The translations under genes were made by a program, and so were the position numbers. Below the pieces are notes generated by a model, which saw nothing but the letters and a program-made list of their open reading frames with translations, did no database searches and was not told the origin of the DNA. A stretch of DNA of 64,000 bases from Camarhynchus parvulus (Eukaryota > Chordata > Aves > Passeriformes > Thraupidae): positions 75,947,465 to 76,011,464 of the forward strand of contig NC_044572.1 in assembly GCF_901933205.1 (NCBI RefSeq). Reading direction: 5' to 3'. Positions 51,263 through 64,000 of the stretch are shown here, in pieces; position 1 is the stretch's first letter, and each line of letters begins with the position of its first letter.

Positions 51263-51294
51263 ATATGTGTATATATATATATGTATATATATAA
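51263..51294. repeat. (AT)n microsatellite, imperfect
   Basis: Alternating A/T interrupted by two GT steps. Confidence 0.9.
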
Positions 51295-52550
51295 AATCTC
51301 TCTCTGAGACACCATGTTAGAGTTTAAAAAATGAGTTTATGGTTATCTGAAGCTATACTTTCAAATCTTCTGATGATACAGGCCTTGAGCAAGCAGCATG
51401 AGGAGCTACTAACAGAGTTCATACAGGAGCTTTTGAAAGCGTCAGCCTTACTGATTTAACAAAACAATGATCTGAGTAAATAGAAACTTGCAAATGCCAC
51501 AGAGGCTCTCTACCAGATGATTGATATTTCTGTTTGTAGCTTATACATATCAGTTATGTTGCTCCATGCCTAATAGTCCAACTTAGATTTGTCTTTTCCA
51601 AACCCAGATATCTAATTGTACTTCGCTGATTTAGAATGAAGTTACCTGATCTTCCCATTGCTCTTATTTTGCCTGTTTATATGGTTATAAACACATGTAC
51701 AATTTTGCTAAAGTACTGAATGCCTACTGTATTCTTTTGATATATTCACCTTTCAAAATTACTACATGAAAATAGTTTATACATGGAGTAGCCTATATTT
51801 TCATGTCTGTTTAAAAGCCTGACTTGATAAATGCAAATGAAAGTATCAGAGCTACCTTGTGACAGATGTGTAATTAGGATGGGGCTAAAGGAACTCAGCC
51901 TTCTTGCAGGTGTTGCTAGATGTTTGCCTTACTTTTCAAGATAGAAATGAAGAATTAATTGCCTAGAGTAATGTACTTTGCATCAACCTTGGATTTTAGC
52001 CTACTGCAAGGCTGGTTGGTATATTACCTCCTGGAAAATCCATAAATGCTGCAAAATGTCTTGAGTCTTTTGTGAAATGGAGCTGAAAAATATTTTAAAT
52101 CAAGAAGTTTACTGAAGTGTACAAAATACCGCCAACCTCAATTTTGACAATATGAGCTTTTCAAGGTTTTCCACTCTGAAAGTAATTTAAACACTGAAAT
52201 TATGTTGCAAAAAAATTTCTGTCTCTCTTCAAAATTATTTATGGCTTCAAAATCTATATAAATTGATCCATATTATTCTCAGGTTTGAAAGGATTTAATT
52301 TCATTTGAGATAATAATGTAAAAGGCTGAGGAATTATTAAAAAAAATTTCACACTGTATGTCTTGAGAAAAGACAAAATATTTTGAGACCATTTCATATT
52401 GCTTATGTGTGTCAGAAAATATTATTAATTTGGTTGTGTAACAACCACAATATGTAAGTGTTCTTGAAAAATCATTAAAATAGTAGATATTCAACCATCT
52501 CATCCAAATATGTGAGAAGGATTTCAAGGCAAATTTCTAAACACTAGATC

Positions 52551-52576
52551 ACTGAGTGATCACTAGATCACTCAGT
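52551..52576. repeat. Perfect 11-bp inverted repeat with 4-base loop
   Basis: ACTGAGTGATC (52551-52561), loop ACTA, GATCACTCAGT (52566-52576). Directly upstream, ACTAGATCACT is also a near direct repeat of the loop and right arm. Could fold as a hairpin; no gene context. Confidence 0.85.
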
Positions 52577-52905
52577 CATTACTATGACTAGTCTGAACAA
52601 GAAGCTGGATTATTTGGAACTTGTCTGCAGTTTTCTTTTGTGCAACCATTCTTGTTTAAAAGTAGAAAAGCTAGCTATTTTGTGAAATCAGTCACAGCTC
52701 AAAGTAGCCTATGTGCTCCCTTTCGGAGTCATAGAGAAAATCATTATATACTCATCAGATAGCTTTCCTCTGTAAATCTAGTGGCAGGTGCTTCCATTCT
52801 AGGACTAAAGCAGCAGAAGTACAGGTGAGGATTGAACGTGAAATGTAACAGCAGGAGAAATCAGGAAGGGGAAGAATTAATTATATTATTTCCTCAGCTG
52901 ACGTA

Positions 52906-53270
52906 AGTAGCATATGATTCCAACCTGAAATGGCCAGGATGTCACCCTGCCTGTGTAGAAGAGGTGTATCTTCGAGCAAAGGCAGAGGGGTGCAGCTCCA
53001 CCACACCAGGGCTGAAGCAGCTGCCAAGGGCAGCCAGTGGTGATCCAGGGTCCCATCCTGGCCCTTGGCAATGGGGCACTGCTTTGGCTGTGCTCTGCTG
53101 CAGAAGCTCTACCCTTGGGAGCAGCTTGAGACTGAAAGGCAGGCTTGTTTCTCACCTGCAAAGTGTGCACAGGGTGTGATCTGATCAGCAGGGGTCAGTT
53201 TGTATACAGGAGTTTGATTCTAATTGGCTACCACTGGCACTGGTCTGCTTTCTGTGCTTTCACAGTCTTT
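52906..53270. other. GC-rich island, unidentified
   Basis: A sharp rise in G and C over about 360 bases inside AT-rich DNA, with overlapping short frames on both strands (minus 52886-53170, plus 52964-53179). It contains a perfect 10-bp inverted repeat, TGCCAAGGGC (53022-53031) and GCCCTTGGCA (53061-53070). I do not recognise a family. Candidates are an old LTR or other transposable-element remnant, or a regulatory or CpG-poor functional island. Confidence 0.45.
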
Positions 53271-55405
53271 GGTTTAAAGAATTTATTTAAAATCTATTTT
53301 ATTATTAATTTAATTTATTTAAAATTTGTTTAAACAAATCAAAAAAGACACAGACATTCAGATTTCTATTACCAGTTTTTCTTTGACCTATATAACTCAA
53401 AGTGTTTATTGGTTTTCAGTTGCTCCAGGGAAATTGCTGGGAGAGAAAAAACTACAGATATGAGGTCTTATTCTTTCAGAATATATAGGAGCTGCTTAGC
53501 AAATGCCACTAAGAACACTTGAATTCTAGTATATACAAATCCACAAACATCCATTTTTACCCAAAATTTTTATTATTTCTGTGTTCTAGTTTTATGGATT
53601 TACTAGCAGTATGATTTTTTTTCCAGCAAATAATTGCTTGTGGTTTTTGATGCTTGCTTCTTACAGTTATGGTTGGGGTTTCTTACACTGCTTTCTTATG
53701 AAACAGCTTAATAGTGTAGTATAACTCTTTCAAAATATGAAATTATTTTAAAAAGAATGTCTTTTCTGATGGAAAGAATATTTTGTCTTTCTCTTACTGT
53801 GAAGTGCATTTAATTCTAAAAGACATTCAAGTTCAAACAAAACAGTGTTTAAATTAAGTTGTAAGGTTGGCTGAAAAGGAATATGGACTAGCTTTATGTT
53901 TTCCTAATCCTCTAAAATCACAGTGTCCGGATTTGGCCCATGCTTTGGGGAATTTTTTCTATTTATTTTTAATGGATCAGTTTTTGAATGCTGAAGCTGA
54001 TCAGTCCCTGCTCTTGAGATAATGTTCCAGCCATCTATAGATAGCACACAATTAACTTGAGGTAAAAGAGGGAAAACCAGAAAGGAAATATATACTAGAG
54101 ACAGAGCATCTCTCTATGTTCTGTATTCTGTGTCAGTTTTAATGGGTCTGTAATTAGGTCACAGGACTGATTGATATCAGCACTTAGCTTCCTAGGTGAC
54201 ATCACCCTCAGCTTCATTACTTAATAGAGATTAAAATGTTGACACATAGAAAATTCTGCTTCCTGGACTGGGAAAAGTAACTAATCAAACAAGCTGTAGG
54301 CTTGACATTGTCTGAATTATTTAGCAATATACTCACATAAATATATCTCCAACTGGAGACTAATAGGAAGGAAGAACACAGAGCACATAAGGAAACAGAC
54401 ATGCTTGCAGTCCATGTGTCTAATTTAAAGAAATTATTTTAGAACTAGTCTGGAACAGGACCCGGTGTGAGTAAAATGATGGTGCATTTAAAATTTTTAG
54501 GCAGAAAAAGTAAATCTAAATACAGACAAGATGCTTTGAGATTAAGCAAGAAGAGAGATGTTATAATGCATGGTCAAATGCATGGACAGAGATCTTAGCA
54601 TGATCCAAAGACCATGTGAGTCAAAGAGATCAACGGAAAGAAATAGTGAGATGAGATGAGTTCCTTATGTATCTATACATAGAAAGCTCATAAATCCAGC
54701 AAAGGACACAGCTTAGAATGGTCCTTTGTTTAAAAATATTTGCTGTAATTTAAACGGAACATACAAGGCTGCCTCTGTGTAACACTGCAAAACACAGCAA
54801 GAATCTTTCACTCATCTTTATAAAATCTATGATTGAGGTGCTGTATGTTGCAGTTGAAAGAGATTGATGCAATCATTAGTGGTTTATTTTATTTTGTTGC
54901 TAGAGAGCCTCTTCCTTTTTTTCTTCTTACTTCTTTTTGCTTTTTGGAGACAGTATTTACTCAAAATTGATTTAAATTTATAGGATGAAATATTTAAAAC
55001 ATGACTTCTGAGATTCAAGGAATTTTGTTATTAAGAATGAAAACGAAGGAAGTATATTATGTCTTAAGATATATTTGTGCTTCAGAGAGACTGTTGAGTG
55101 ATATAAGATTACCTTTACTCTTGAGAGGACTACAAGGAGTAAGGTTGGACAAGTCTGTAAGAACTCAGACCTGATCGTAGCAGCAGGCTGCAGCATGAAA
55201 ATAAATATCTGGGTGTGAGAATAGAATAAAGATTTGTAAAATTTTTTGGTAAGTGATACTTATGAATGAGATTATTCTCAGAGACTTCTATTACAATTGT
55301 GAGTAAGAACTTAGTTCATGTGTGCCATGTATAAAAATTTGCTTATCCTTTTGATATCCTGCAAGAGTCCTCAGACATACATCTGCAAGAAGTAAAAATT
55401 GACTG

Positions 55406-55464
55406 TTATATATATGCACACATATATATATAAATGCGTGCACACACACATATATATATATAGA
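55406..55464. repeat. Compound (AT)n/(CA)n microsatellite
   Basis: Alternating TATATA, CACACA and TATATA blocks with short interruptions. Explains the frame on the minus strand at 55371-55553. Confidence 0.93.
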
Positions 55465-58400
55465 GATTTGCTTTCAAATAAATTAGGAAACATTGTGTAA
55501 ATAAAATTTTGATGCTGTACCATACTTACAGGTTTTAATCTCCTATTTGCCATTTGTAAATCCTGAGTATCATAAAATGCACTGACAAATTTATGCCTGT
55601 GTAAGTTTTGAAGTTGTTTCTGTTGAGAGGTCTTAGTGTCATGTTTGATGACACGTAGAAAGTAGTAGGGATACCCTATGAAATTCTGCTACAGTATTGC
55701 TCCTGAGAAAAAGAAAATCAAATACACTGATTGAGAAGCACTAAGAATAGGCTTAATCCAAGTCTGAAAGCTCTAATCCAAAATTATACAGAAGCTGTAA
55801 TGAACAAGATGAATGGCTTACTGGCACCTGATCTGACAGGGGAAGAAGCAGAAATTAGATACAATGCATATTTCAAAGTGTTTTTTTAAAAAATACCTGC
55901 ATACATTTGATTTTTAAGGCTAGAATATTTGAAATATTTTTTACAAAGTGTCTTCTTCTCTGCTCAACTCTAAAGACTGAATTCCTTGTTAGTTTGTGGC
56001 TCAGTAATAGATCTGAATGCATCAAATCTCATGAGATGCCATTCATCAGGTAGAGGGAGAGACAGTAGAAATTAATTTAGGCAAACACCCATGCTTCAAA
56101 AAATAGTCTATTCTAAAATTGCTTGTGTTTCTTTGCAACATGTGTCTCTAGAAATTAGTTATAATTTAAAAAAGAAAGCTAGTGGATACTAATAACCCTT
56201 CACAGGTCATCTTACTAGTCATTAGCCTGGGGTTTTATCTCATTTGCTTCCAGAGTTTAAATTGTGAGTAGAAATTGAAGGTGAGTGAAAACACAGCTGC
56301 TGTCCAAAATTTCCAGCCATACATTAGTTTGAATGGGTGAAAGAGAGATAAGCTTGATACTTCATGCAGTGTAATGAGATGAATATAAATATTCGGACAT
56401 TTCTATTTTATGCTGTGAAGACATTCACATGAAGAGCTAGCTAGGTCTATGTCATCATTAGTTCTATTCCTGTGGCTTTCAGAAGTATGTAGGATCACTT
56501 TAACAAAAATAACAACAAAAGACCCAACCAGCTAACCAACGAAAAAAAAAAACAAAGAATAAAACCACCTTCAAAAACAAAACAAAACAAATGCAAAAAA
56601 GACATTTCCATGTTTTTCCTCAGATTTTAAAACATGTGGATGGGAGATTTCTCACTCTCCTTTCTCACCTTCCCCCACTCCTGAAGCACATGTGTCAGCT
56701 AAGAGAAAAATCATTGATCTTTGACAATTACCAGTAAATATCTGCTGATTGGCTCCCGCAAGCTTTTATTTGTCTATTTAAAACCTTTTATTCAGGAAAA
56801 CTTGTACCAACATTTCAGAAATAAATTAAGCAGTCAGTTACTTTTAGGTTTGCTGCAGCCTCATATAGGTGAGTCTTTGTCTGTATATGCTTGTTATTTT
56901 TTAACCCGTTTTCTATAGCAGTGCCTAAAGTTTTCTTAAAGGGATCCCAATGTCTTTTCATCACCGCTGACTTCGGCTGGTGTCAGTACAGCTCTCCAAA
57001 GAACAAGTCCCAGCACAGAGTTTTATTTTGTTAGAAACCCTTAGTTTTTCTAGACTATCCTTGACTGACAGACTGCTTTGCAATGGTAGTGACTATTTCT
57101 TCATACTGGTTTTCTCTTCTTTGTTTTCCTCTTTTTCCTTGTAAGTGTTTATCTTGAGATAATTATGTGACTCCTCAGGCCTTGTTTCTGTTAAGTTTCT
57201 GCTATAGGTTAATCCATTTCTCCTTGATGTAATGAAGAATTTTGAGTTGAAAAATTACATGCCAAACTTTTCACAGAATATTTTAGTAATTTTTCTAATC
57301 GTATTAGAAACTAGATGTGCACAGGGCTGGAGACACCCTCGTGGAAACCAGTGGTCTATTCATGAACAGTTTGGTTTAAATTTTGTGTACATAGTTGCAG
57401 TAAGGAGTTTTTTATTTTCATTAATATCAAACTTTTTCAGAACACATGGAGGACTAATATATGGAGAACTAAAAGTTCTTCCTGGTTTAGATCCCAAAAT
57501 TCGTCAAGGTGTCTGAATTAAGAGGCTTTGTGCATCCCTGGAATGTGCTATATTACACTAGTGATATAGTTATTGATACTTGGAAAATAGAAGACAACTG
57601 TGTAGATTTTAGCCCCTCTTAGTCCCACTGAATTCAACTGGACCTCATGTTTCAATATACGAAAATAAGGGGATACACAAAAGTAACTTTTTCGAAAGCA
57701 GACTTATACATCATCCAAATTTGAAAAAGAAATGCATTATACATGAAGGGTTTAACAATTGATAGACCTGTATAACCCCTATTAAAAAAATTTATACCGA
57801 ACATTAACAGCGGCAGGATATGATCCTTTAGTGTAAATCTGAATTGCTAAGTTTCACAATACATACTTATTCTTAGGATCTTTCCTTATGTGATGCAATT
57901 TTTTTTTTTACACTGAATGTTTATAGTAAATTAAAAAAATAAAATTAATCCAATCTATCAGTGGGTAAAGCAGATGTGTTTTATTTATTGTCCAAGGTGA
58001 TTTATATATCATCTTAAAATTGTGACCATTGTGGGGCAAAGGTTGAGTGACTATTTTTGAGGAGGCTGACTAATCTTAATTTTAAAAGGTAATAAAGAAG
58101 TAAGTTTCTAAAATAAGAATCACAGATAATAACAACACATTACTAGAGGTTTTAAAAGTAGACATGCAGGAATTGAGAAACGGAAGGTCACTGGTACAGA
58201 CGAGGGTAGAATATAAACATTTTCAGGCAAGCACTCACTCAAAGCTCTATATGCACATGAATTTGCTGTTGAAATATACCTAAACCCCCTCTGCAATCAA
58301 GCTAGCTTATGTTTTTAATAATATATAATTGATAGAGGACTGAACATTGTAGCTAAAGCATGTAAAGGGAGGAAAAGCTCACCCATCCCAGAAATCTTTC

Positions 58401-58539
58401 ACTAATATATTATTTCCGATTTCCAAGTAACACTGAACTAACTCTTTTAAAGTGACAATATATTTTAGTTGTTTCCTTCCAGTGAGTGATGGTTAAAAAG
58501 AGAGGGTCATTTATATCTTCATTGGCTTTTGTTGTTTTG

Positions 58540-58558
58540 TTTTTTTTTTTTTTTTTTT
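58540..58558. repeat. Poly-T tract (19 bases)
   Basis: Uninterrupted T run followed by CC. A similar T run lies at 58958-58975. Confidence 0.95.
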
Positions 58559-60605
58559 CCTTTAGTTTGAGAACGTGTGGTTTGGTAATATTCCAGGCAC
58601 GACACAAAGTCCTTCCTAGTCCCATTTCCCCAAAAATTGCAGAATGGTATTTCATTTAGAAGGGATCAGAATTTGAAGGAAACATGTTGCCATATGTTTT
58701 TCTATATTAAATTGGAACTGTGTGGAATGTTATGTGTATAAATAGCTTCTACTTGAGAAATACAACAGATATATTGTACTGAAACCTTTTTGTTAGTGTT
58801 TGTGTATTTCAGGAAGTTTTTCTTTAAAAGGTCATTTGGTTTAGAATTTGACAGTGAGTATGATGTTTCATTGAATGAGATTTGACTTTTTTTTGTGTAA
58901 CAATTCAGGGGTGTCTGATTTGGTCTCTGCTTTTTTTTTTATGGCTTTTCGTTTCTCTTTTTTTTTTTTTTTTTTAAGACTGGAAGGCCTATAAATTGCA
59001 ATCAGAACATGATACAGAGCTAAACAAATATCTTAAAGAAGATAAAACAAATCAAATAATGAAAACCCTGGTATTGACCAGCATTGTTTCATTCTGCCTT
59101 TTCTGGGGTACATTGAATTTCTTAAATTCTGTCTTTTACTATATTTACTGCTAAGGCAAATAAAAGAGGAAATGCATATGTACTAAGGACAGCCTCTGAA
59201 GGTTAAATCAACTTAGTGAAATCACTTCTTAAAAATTCTGTGTTATTCTCTTGATGGAGAGTTTTCTAATTAGCATATAATGTCCAGGCTTCCATTTAAT
59301 GGATCGAATTAAAATTATCCTTCCACAAGGTCTTCCTCAGGTGATCTGAAAATTCTCTGATGTGATACTTTTCAAATGCTTGTATAATTTACACTTTGTT
59401 ACATTACATGATCAATGATCTACGGAACAAGAAGTAACTTGGTCATAGTTGCATAGCCTGCCAAATCTTTACAGTCTAATTGTGTTTCTTCTTGATAGAG
59501 TGACTCTAGCAGTTCCAGAGGAAGAAGGTTTAAGCTTTGAACACTTATTATTCATCTTTGACATCTATGGTTTTCAAGTGGTGTTAAGGTTAAATGAGAG
59601 TTCATTTATCCTCTATTTCAATTAGCAAGCTCTTTCATAATTAAATGCAGATCCATGTAATTTAGTGGTAGAAGGAGGAATTCATTAAGACTCCTGAGTA
59701 AGAAAAAGTGTTAACAGAACTGCAAAGGTTATAGAAATTTAGCCTCTGCTTAAGGTAAATTAAGCACAAACCACATTCCTGTAACATGAATCAGATTGCT
59801 TTAACTGTAACTGACAAGAAAATTCAAAATTCATTTTCATCATCTGTGCACACCAAGAGCAACAGAAAGCATGCATTTAATAAATCAATAGAGTTTATAT
59901 AGCTTTCATGCATTTTGTAATGTGTTTTCTTTTATTTGGTATAACAGTTAATATTATTGCAAACACTTATGAAACTGTCATGGACTTTGATTCAAATTTT
60001 ATTTTTTGAAGGACAATTCTAAAAGTGAACTAAATTTAAAGATAATTGCTCAGTATCTCAGGAAAAACTGGTGGCCTTTTATTACTTCTAGTGCCAAATT
60101 TTGCATTTCATCCAAACTGTCACTTTCAAAAAGTTCTAAAAATCAAAGGGCCAGCAAGCTTTGCCCTCAACATCAGTAGAGATGAAATTCAACAAAAATG
60201 TTAGTAATATTTGGGTAATATAATGATATTATAATAAGGAAACATGGAAGGTCTGTTTTCTATCATAAAAATAAAATTTTTATTTTGGTTTATATATTTA
60301 CTTAGATACATCTCTGCATGAGAGAAGCATGTTTTTCACCTAATCCTTGAAAGTATTTTCTTACTATTCCCATAGCATTTTTCTCATTATGGCATTCAAA
60401 CATATTTTGACAAAGAATTAATTCCTAAAATATCTGATGTAAGTGAAAATGTTGAAAATCTGTAATAGAATTCCTCTTGGATGCTATAAACTTTCTTAGT
60501 TCAATAATGCCAGTCTAAATCTAGGATACTTTTTATATGCTCTTCATACATGCCAATTATCTATCCATTCAATTACTGTTTTTTCTTGGTAATTTTCACA
60601 TTGGT

Positions 60606-60702
60606 AAAAAAAACAAAAAAAACAAAAACAAAAACAAAAAAAAAAAAAAAACAAAAACAAAACAAAACAAAAAAAAAAAAACAAAAAAAAAACCCAAAAA
60701 AC
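60606..60702. repeat. A-rich low-complexity tract with C interruptions
   Basis: Nearly 100 bases of A runs separated by single C, (A4-16C)n. It produces a lysine/asparagine-rich false frame at 60537-60734. It could be the decayed tail of a retroposed sequence on the plus strand, but the upstream 70 bases are not recognisable. Confidence 0.95.
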
Positions 60703-61609
60703 CCACAGAGTTAAAATTTTATTTCTGCTCTTGATTTTTCAAATTTCTGCCAGAAAATGGAAAGTATTCCAGATCAACAAGATATTTTCCTTTGCAGCAT
60801 TCTACACTCTCCTGTGTTGCTTGGTCTGTAAGGCACCTTCCATTTTGGATATGTTAATCTCATTAGCATGGTCTTTATACTTTTTTTTCCACATTGTTAA
60901 TGAGGAATTTTATTAAAACATGACCTAGCACTCATTCCAGCAGCATTCAACAGACACATCCTTTTGACATGATACATTGCTGTTTTCACAGATCCACATT
61001 TTAAATATTAGCCAGTTTTCAAAGCAGTGGTGAGCAGAGGTGGCATACCCTGATATTAGGGACAAGTTATTGAATCTTAAAAATAATGAAAGTTAAAAAG
61101 GTCTTCAGGAAGAAAGTTCCACCTTTCTTTGAGCTGTAGCCTTCTTAATAAACCTTAGTAACTCTTAATAAAAACTTAGTAATTTAGTGACTCTTGGCTT
61201 TTTGTATCAAGGAGAAAAAGAATAAAGGCAATTATTAACTGACAAGAACTTTTCATATTTTTCAAAGAATTTTGCCATCAGGCCTAAATTTAAAGCTCTT
61301 CAATCTGAAGGATGTTATGTGGTAGTGGTGTTGCAAGATTTGTGCAGAAGTGCTAAAATATTTTTTCACTAGTTTGACCAGGTCCTTTGGTAATGTAACT
61401 ACACTGGCTATTGTTAACCTACTGCTTCAGGAGTTGTTATTATGCAAGGAATTCTCTCCCTCCCTATAATTTTTTTTTTATATTTGCTGGTGCCCAAAGC
61501 TCTTGAGATATTTGGATTTCTATAAAGAATATAAAGGATAAGGAGGAGAAAAAAGTGTAGTAGAAAGTGTAGAGCTGGATTAACTAAGTCAGGTTTTTCT
61601 GGGGCTGCG

Positions 61610-61870
61610 TCTACTCAGATCCTGAATATCTCCAAGGATATTGATATTTTCAGAATCTGTAATGGTGTTTAATAACCTCCATAGTGAATTTTTTTTTATT
61701 TCTTAGGTTTAAATATATTTTATTGCAATTTAATTTGTGCCCATTATCTGCTGGCCTGTCACTGGGCACCACAGAGATGAGCCAGGCTCTGTCTTCTTCA
61801 CTGCCCTCTTCACCAGTATTTAAGTGCATTCACCACTTGGTACTCCATTCAGCTACTGATGTGTGCCATT
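61610..61870 (-). mobile_element. CR1 LINE fragment, 3' UTR/ORF2 end, diverged
   Basis: In reverse orientation, CTCCAAGGATATTGATATTT leads into the CR1 text around TTTAATTTGTGCCCATTATC and CTGTCACTGGGCACCACAGA, a well-conserved CR1 stretch. Both ends are ragged and the terminal octamer is missing. The frame at 61684-61884 is a relic. Confidence 0.78.
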
Positions 61871-64000
61871 CAGGGCACCCTTGATTGTCCACCTCCACAA
61901 AGGGGAGGAAGATACCAAAAGTCCCAAAGTCCAGTGTGTGATTTTTCCCCTGTCGGAACAGCTGCTGTAGGACACACTGAATAGTTCAAATGGCGATAAT
62001 GCCTGTGTTTTCAAAATTTAACTAATCCTGAAATACTGGCATGAAAGATTCCATTAAATATTCAGAAATTTATTGCATAAAGTTGACCAGTGGGCTTATA
62101 CTCTAATTATTGCACCTAAACATATATGTATAGTAAAGGATGAGTTACATCAGAACATGTCTGAGGAGTTTATTTTTTAATCTTCTGGAAAAGCCGTCTT
62201 CATCATATGTGCTGGATTTTGTATTCTATTACATTGTGGGAGACTTCGGGGAATATTAAAATTGACTTTCAGGGATCTTAAAGAATGGGTGGACCTGTTT
62301 TACCATGTCTCATTAAAGCTCTACTTACTATGTGTTTCCAGTGACAGCAGTCAATTGTCTTAAGCATGAATGATATAAATAGGGATGATTTTAGGCATTT
62401 ATATTTGGATAACTGACTGTTAACAAGCACTAATTTGAATACAAGATGCAACATTCAGGACTCCTGAAATGATAAATTGTCACTAACTACTGAGGCACAC
62501 TGCAGTAATAGGAGATACAAAGCTAAATATCAAGAAATGCTTCCCCAAAGCAGGGGTTGCTATAGTGTGTGAGATAATTGAAGCCCTTTTACTTGGGAAG
62601 CAGAACAATTGGACAGATAATTTGTTTTATGGAACATTTGAAGCTCTTCAATGTGTTTGCAGAACTTGAATTTTATGTTATATTAAAAGCCTGTATTATT
62701 AACATTATCCATTAAAATACACACAAAAAATCCTATGTGAAGATGATAAAGTGAGATGAGCAAGACATTGGAACCTTTACAAAAATGTGAATGATAACAC
62801 TGCATGAATCCCATTTTAGAGGGGCACTTGAACATCAGCTAGAGCTCCAATTTGCTTTCCTTTAGTGAATAAAATTATATAATAGGAGAGTAGTTTAAAT
62901 ACATCACTGTGAAGAACATTTAGCTCTTTACATCTTTTGTTACAGTCTATACTTTGGAGCTTCCAGTCTCTTTTATTCTAATGTAAAAGTTGAATCACTT
63001 CCCGGAGCCCCCCCCCGCCATTAATACCTTGCTTAAGGTTTTGCGGTTCACATTTCTGCCTTTCCATTAAAAAAATACCTTTTGAGAAGATACTCCTCTG
63101 GTACTGTTCTTCAGAAATGTGCTGTGATGAATCTAGAATTAAGTTTGAATTCTCTGCTTGTAGAGAAACATATTTCATGAGATTAGAGAAACTGGTTCAG
63201 TTTCATAATTGCGCAAGATATAGATTAGGCAGTAAGGGTAGAAATTCTTTGGGTTTAGTTCAGTTATATTTATATGAGACAAAAAAAATTGTGTTCACAA
63301 ATGTATTTAGAAATGCTATGGTTTCTCCCTCTCTTCATGTTTCTAAAATAAGTAGGTCATTATCTTAATTGTAAGATCTAAACAGCAATTTCCTTATGAA
63401 ATACAAAGTTAATGATAGTAACTATGATATACTGTTTCTATATATATTCAGTGACATAACACACCAGTCTGGGTTGAAGATATTTGAAGTCGACAGCAAT
63501 GCTGGTCTTAGCTGTTTATGTTTTCTATTTCCTCTGCCATGAATATTTTAAATATTTAATTGCCTAGAGATTTATTGCTTTTTTTTCCAGATGTTCTTCC
63601 AATAATCAGCATATTTGTCCTAATTGTATGTGTGTTTGTTATGAGAACTAATTTGATCTCAAGTATTTCACTTATGTGTGTAGTGCTGCGCAATCTTTGC
63701 ACATGATATGTAGTGAATGGTAGATGAGGAGACTGGAAATACTGGCTCAGTTATGTTTATCATCTGCAGTGTCTAAGCTTTACTGCATCTCATTAGAATC
63801 TCCTTAAAATGCCAGATCAAACGCACCATAGCAATGGCTGATAATTGTGTTATCAAAACACAGATAAAAAGAGAAAATTAGGTTGACATACATATTCGTC
63901 AGCATTTTGAAAGATATTTATGTGGAACACTGGCTAATGGATATAAGAGGAGTTTGACATTATCATAAACTCAGTGTTGTCCTCTTCGCCAAAATGTAGT
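61871..64000. other. AT-rich non-coding DNA to the window end
   Basis: No gene, RNA or transposable element recognised. A short C run lies at 63010-63016. Confidence 0.5.

Larger units (their letters stand above)
48301..52905. other. AT-rich non-coding DNA
   Basis: No gene or transposable element recognised. It contains an (AT)n run at 51263-51294 and an 11-bp inverted repeat at 52551-52576. Confidence 0.5.
53271..61609. other. AT-rich non-coding DNA, about 8.3 kb
   Basis: No gene recognised. Holds a mixed AT/CA microsatellite (55406-55464), an A-rich low-complexity tract (56516-56595), T tracts (58540-58558, 58958-58975) and an A/C-rich tract (60606-60702). A 94-codon frame at 57232-57516 is discussed under rejected items. 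Confidence 0.5.

Noticed and set aside
57232..57516. A 94-codon plus-strand frame with a hydrophobic start and the text HPRGNQW, recalling bombesin/neuromedin-type peptides
   Set aside because: Only four to seven residues resemble the family. The essential C-terminal amidation part (GHxM then G and basic residues) is absent, the hydrophobic stretch is in AT-rich sequence, and no splice context supports an exon. Most likely chance.
60537..60734. A lysine/asparagine-rich 65-codon frame
   Set aside because: Translation of an A-rich simple repeat.
1..64000. CRISPR arrays, bacterial operons, tRNA or rRNA genes
   Set aside because: None seen on either strand; the window is vertebrate nuclear DNA.

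Overview
The window looks like bird nuclear DNA, most likely from a songbird. It carries several CR1 LINE fragments with the CR1-type 3' end (ATTCTATG) and CR1 reverse-transcriptase text, plus LTR elements of avian endogenous-retrovirus type, in an AT-rich, gene-poor background with vertebrate-style microsatellites. I find no host protein-coding gene, tRNA, rRNA, CRISPR array or bacterial-style operon. The short open frames outside transposable elements resemble no protein I recognise and look like chance frames in intergenic or intronic DNA.

Layout. 1-1615: unique AT-rich DNA. 1616-2089: CR1 3' end (+). 2722-3978: solo LTR of about 1.26 kb with a 5-bp target duplication. 3984-9241: AT-rich DNA without recognised genes. 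9247-14603: a nearly complete endogenous retrovirus on the minus strand (two LTRs of 685-686 bp, 5-bp target duplication ATGTA, primer binding site, gag, protease, RNase H, integrase, no env), which is the most informative object here. 14609-36009: long AT-rich stretch with simple repeats. 36010-37080: CR1 ORF2 fragment (+). 40342-40495, 41738-42242, 47461-48300 and 61610-61870: further CR1 fragments on either strand. 44468-45820: a GC-rich LTR (-) interrupted by a second LTR-like insertion (44622-45058). The remainder is AT-rich DNA with microsatellites, poly-A/T tracts and two short inverted repeats.

The main observation is that the retrovirus carries a strand-specific G-to-A hypermutation pattern. 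Its two LTRs differ at 15 substitutions, all C in the 13919-14603 copy and T in the 9247-9932 copy. Fourteen of the 15 are at the second C of CC, i.e. GG to AG in the element's sense strand. Apart from these there is only a one-base C-run difference. In the gag-protease reading frame I count ten in-frame stops over about 2.07 kb. All are TAG or TGA and none comes with a frameshift, as expected if tryptophan codons were edited. This is the signature of a cytidine deaminase acting on minus-strand cDNA during reverse transcription. The same copy has lost nearly all of its reverse transcriptase between protease and RNase H, so if the loss predates insertion it must have been copied with enzymes supplied by another element.

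All positions were read by eye. Family names for LTRs are left open, CR1 edges are good to perhaps 20-50 bases, and whether the window lies in an intron or between genes cannot be decided from the sequence alone.
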